Both the position numbers and the translations under genes were made by a program. The notes beneath the pieces were generated by a model. It saw nothing but the letters and a program-made list of their open reading frames with translations, searched no databases and had not been told where the DNA came from. Shown here piece by piece: positions 54,488 through 58,304 of a DNA stretch of 58,304 bases (the stretch's first letter is position 1; each line of letters opens with the position of its first letter). This stretch comes from Batkoa obscura (lineage: Eukaryota > Entomophthoromycota > Entomophthoromycetes > Entomophthorales > Batkoaceae): positions 1-58,304 of the forward strand of contig JASVEC010000099.1 in assembly GCA_030770535.1 (NCBI GenBank), written 5' to 3'.

Positions 54488-57400
54488 ATGATTGGTAACG
54501 CTAAACAAAAAACAATTTCAACAAAAGACAAAGTAACCATGCCAACTACGGTAGAAACAAATAACACGCATTCAAACGCTCAGACTGTATCTAAAGAAAA
54601 GGAAGAAAGCATTCAATTGGGAGATGAGGTGATCACAGTTTATACGTTAATATTAAACAAAGAAGGAGAAGCTAAAGACAATGACAAACTAATTCGTTTA
54701 CCTGCTCCAATAAAACCATATGGACTAAGGATTGTCTTAACCAGTGGCTCTTTACCTTCTTTAAACGGTGAATTGAATACTAACTATCCAACAGATGCTA
54801 GGTAATCTCATAATAATAATAATAATAATATTCTTATTTAGCATATATTTAATAGCAATAACTTTGAAAGAACCAATTTTAATAAGTTAAAGTAACTAAT
54901 TTTTAATACAGTAATGATGACAAATGCTTATTTTTATTTTTATTAGTTTTATTAAAGGCTTTGAGTCTAATGCACACTGTGATATATTAATAACCAGGCC
55001 TGGTATCTATCAATATTATATATCATATCACAATGAACTCAATGAGCTAATAAAAACTAAGCTTGGCTATTTTATCATTGATCCTAAATTAAATATTAAT
55101 GGAAACCATTTACCCTTAGACGGTATCAACTTATTATCTATTGTGCCAAAGTGGCTTGGTCCTATTTCCAAGTGGGATTCTCATTTTAAAGCCGCTTCTG
55201 AACTTGGTTATAATTTGATTCATTTTGTACCTTTACAAAAGAGAGGAGGTTCTAATTCTCCTTATTCTTTATTTAATCAAAATGCCCTCTCAGATGATTT
55301 ATTCCCTCCAAAGACAACCGAAGATGTTAAGTTAAATATTTTAAAGCAAACCATTACTGGTTTGCGTGAAGAAAAGGGATTGTTGAGCTTAATTGATATG
55401 GTATGGAATCATACTTCGTTTGATTCTGAATGGTTATGGGATCATCCAGAAGCTGGCTATAATTTAGAGAACTCGCCTCATTTGCGTCCAGCTTATGAAT
55501 TAGATACCGCTTTATTGGAGTTATCTACACAGTTAAAATCTCATTATAACCTTAAAGGTAGTATTGAAAATGAAGCTGATTTAAATGATGTAGTTTCAGT
55601 TATTCGTAATTCTGTCATTCCTAATCTTAGATTATATGAATATTATGCAATTGATGTTAAAAAAGCCATTGATGAATTAAAAAATATTGCTGAAGAACGC
55701 ACAATTGATGAAAATGTAGAAGCGTGTATTCCAAATGAAGATATTAGAAACTTCAATAATTATGATTTAGGATTAAAAATGGTAGAACACGCCTTGGTAG
55801 AACAACCTGGGATACGTTTTGGTAAACATCTTAAACCTGAATTAATCATCCCTATTTTGCGCGTACGCCTTGGGTATCGTTCTGTTTATGACAACTTAGA
55901 AGAAGCCAGTAATGTTTACCACGATTTGTTAAACATGATCAATCTCCCTTATTATACTGCCTTTGATGAAGACACTGCTGCTATGATTCAAAACATTGAA
56001 AATCATTTAAGATTTCAAAGACTTGCTTCCAATGGGCCTCAATACTCTCAGATCGATGAACATCATCCTCTGCTACAAACTTATTTTACACGCTTACCAC
56101 AAAATGAACGTACTTCCAAGCACTCCAAACATGCACTTGCTATTGCTAACAATGGTTGGGTATGGGCAGCAGATCCTAAAGTGGACTTTGCATCCCCACA
56201 ATCCCAAGCTTATCTTCGTAGAGATGTGATTATCTGGGGAGATTGTGCTAAGCTAAGATATGGTAACTCAAAAGAAGACAACCCATGGTTGTGGGAGCAT
56301 ATGCGTCAATACACAATAACAATGGCACAAGTATTCAATGGGTTCCGTATTGATAACTGTCATTCTACCCCAATCCATTTAGCAGAATATCTTTTGGATG
56401 CTGCACGTCAAGCCAATCCAGATCTTTATATTGTAGCTGAGTTGTTTACTGGATCAGAAGAAATGGATAAACAATATGTATGCCAACTAGGACTGAATTC
56501 TTTGATACGTGAAGCTATGCAAGCTGGTGATTCATTTGAATTGAGTCGACTTGTACATAGATATGGTGGTAATCCGGTTGGATCTTTAGATGAAAGTTGG
56601 AGATCTAAGAAGGGTTTTTTTAAATCTTTCAATTTAAGTAAAGAATATGAATGCAACCTTATACCAATTGAGGGTAAAGTAACTCACTCTTTGTTCATGG
56701 ATTGTACCCATGACAATGAATCACCAACTCAAAAGAGAACAACGATTGATAGTTTACCAAATGCTATGTTAGTTGGTATGACTTATTGTGCTGTTGGCAG
56801 TGTTAAGGGATATGATGAAGCTTATCCAAAGCTTTTAGAACTTGTAAGTGAAAAGAGATTGTATCAAACAGTTTCTGATGCAACAAGTGTTGGTATTGGA
56901 AAAGCAAAGAAAGAGATGCTTAATTTACATTACAAATTATGTAAAGAAGGATACAATGAAATCCATGTTCATCATGAAAACCAATATGTTATGGTACATC
57001 GTCAACATCCCAAATCCCATGAAGGCTATTTACTTATTGCTCATACTGCTTACAAGCATTCTTCAGAAACCAGCTATTTATCACCTGTAATACTTAGGGG
57101 TACTTCCATTGAATTTATCAGTTCCTATAAACTGGATGTAAATGATAGTAAAGAACCAGAAGATAAAGAATTTATTACAGGCTTAAATACTGTTTTAAAG
57201 GAGCTTGAATTTCCAGAAGTACGTCATGGTAAAGATGACTTAGGTCCTTATGTTGAACTTGTTTTAAATGAAAATTTTAAACATGGAAGTACTTTATTAA
57301 TCAAAACCAAACTTAATGAACTCAATGAATCAATTACCTCTCAAATCGGTGATCAAGTTGAAGAGAATGTACAAGATTTAACTCATCTTGGCCTAAACAT

Positions 57401-58304
57401 TCTATTGTACCGTTGTGATGCAGAAGAAAAGGATTTGATTGGTGATGCTGCTGGTTCCTATGAATTCCCGCACGTTGGCCACTTAGCTTATTGTGGTTTA
57501 CAAGGCTTCGTCTCTGCTTTAAAACCAGTTATGTTATCAAATAACCTCGGCCATCCTATTTGCCAAAACCTCAGAGATGGTAGATGGGCTTTAGATTATA
57601 TTATCAATCGACTCGAACAACATTTAGAGATTGAACCCTCACTTAACAAAACCCATCAATGGTTTATTAAGCAAAGGGAGTTATTAGAAAAAGTACCCTC
57701 CTTTTTGTTTCCAAAGTATTTCTCTATGTTGATCTTCTCTGCTTATAATGCAGCAACCAAAAAAGCGTATTCTACTATGTCAGAGTTTGTACAACAAGGT
57801 GATTGGTTTATCAAAGGCTTAGCTATGTGTTCTATTCAACTCAGTGGAGAAGTAAAAAACAACATCACTTCATCCAAAAGAAGCTGGTCCCTGTTTAGCA
57901 GCTGGGTTACCTCATTTTGCAGTTAGACATATGCGATGCTGGGGTAGAGATACCTTTATCTCATTAAAAGGGTTGTATCTCTGTACAGGTAGCTTTGAAC
58001 TTGCGCGTCAACATTTACTTTCATTTGCTGGTTCAGTAAAACATGGTCTTGTTCCTAATTTGTTAGACAGTTTGCGTTTTCCAAGATACAATGCTAGAGA
58101 TGCTACCTGGTGGTTCCTTCAAGCTTTACAAGACTACTGTATAATGGCACCAGAAGGTAATGCTATCTTAAAGGTACAAGTACCAATGAGATTCCCTGAT
58201 GGTGATAACTTTGTTGCCTATGATGATCCGCTCTCTTATTCTGTCTCTAAACCATTATACGATATCATTCAAGATATCTTCCAACGTCATGCTCAAGCTT
58301 AAGA
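54488..58304 (+). CDS. GDB1: Glycogen debranching enzyme (4-alpha-glucanotransferase / amylo-1,6-glucosidase), partial
   Basis: Cytosolic bifunctional enzyme that moves glucan chains off glycogen branch points and then hydrolyses the alpha-1,6-linked glucose. Exons 54488-54801, 54856-54891 and 54947 onward join through introns of 54 and 55 nt, bridging NTNYPTD to SNNFERTNFNKL to FIKGFESNAHCDILITRPG. The glucanotransferase (GH13-type) half has SLIDMVWNHTS, the nucleophile Asp in FNGFRIDN (codon 56352), the acid/base Glu in YIVAELFTGS (codon 56439) and Asp in THDNESP (codon 56712). The glucosidase half begins LAAGLPHFAVRHMRCWGRD and continues past the edge. Frame changes once near 57880 inside SKR/AGPC and perhaps again in the last ten bases; both look like consensus indels. 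The start at 54488 (MIGNAKQ) is preferred to 54398, which adds 30 hydrophobic residues. About 1,130 of about 1,500 residues are present. Confidence 0.95.

Overview
The window looks like AT-rich (roughly three-quarters A+T) nuclear DNA of a fungus, most likely an early-diverging lineage; I cannot name the species. The pointers are a velvet-domain regulator (a fungal family), a CreC/WDR20-type WD40 protein, a Pol5/MYBBP1A-type nucleolar protein, a fused glycogen debranching enzyme, many GT-AG introns of about 37-90 nt, poly-asparagine runs, and a short degenerate TTAGGG-like tract. Three host genes carry one or more frame breaks in otherwise well-conserved sequence, often near short homopolymers, so the consensus probably contains indel errors.

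Left part (1-20 kb), mostly host genes: a partial secreted-type subtilase (1-945, +) converging on a COG8-like Golgi tether subunit (1007-2849, -); a 4.2 kb gene-poor stretch holding two MITEs, about eight degenerate copies of a ~190-250 bp tandem unit and a telomere-like tract; a velvet protein (7014-8024, +); a PA-TM-RING ubiquitin ligase (about 9371-10434, +); an eight-exon WDR20/CreC gene (10838-12834, +); a many-exon POL5/MYBBP1A gene (13075-17613, -); and an unrecognised eleven-exon gene (17974-19924, +), divergent from POL5.

Middle and right part (20-53.8 kb), a transposon nest: at least ten full or partial copies of one DNA transposon, called T4 here, with GGGG...CCCC termini, 4-bp target duplications (usually ATAT) and an RNase H-fold-like transposase (D69, D153, D195 in the 348-residue frame). 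About 38 copies of a ~98-bp MITE share both T4 termini and the same target-site habit, so they are probably internally deleted T4 derivatives moved by its transposase. Many MITEs sit inside T4 copies and several have acted as recombination points. Two T4 copies and a unique segment carrying tRNA-Arg(ACG) form a large palindrome, arms about 5.4 kb each (about 40684-46110 and 48250-53682). A third identical tRNA-Arg(ACG) lies at 27762. A solo LTR is nested in one T4 copy. A small two-exon gene for a one-TM protein of about 61 residues seems hidden between repeats at 32458-32680 (-).

Right end (54.4 kb to the edge): the glycogen debranching enzyme gene (+), with two small 5' introns, running off the window. 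The host genes are not an operon or an evident pathway cluster; the coherent system here is T4 plus its MITEs.
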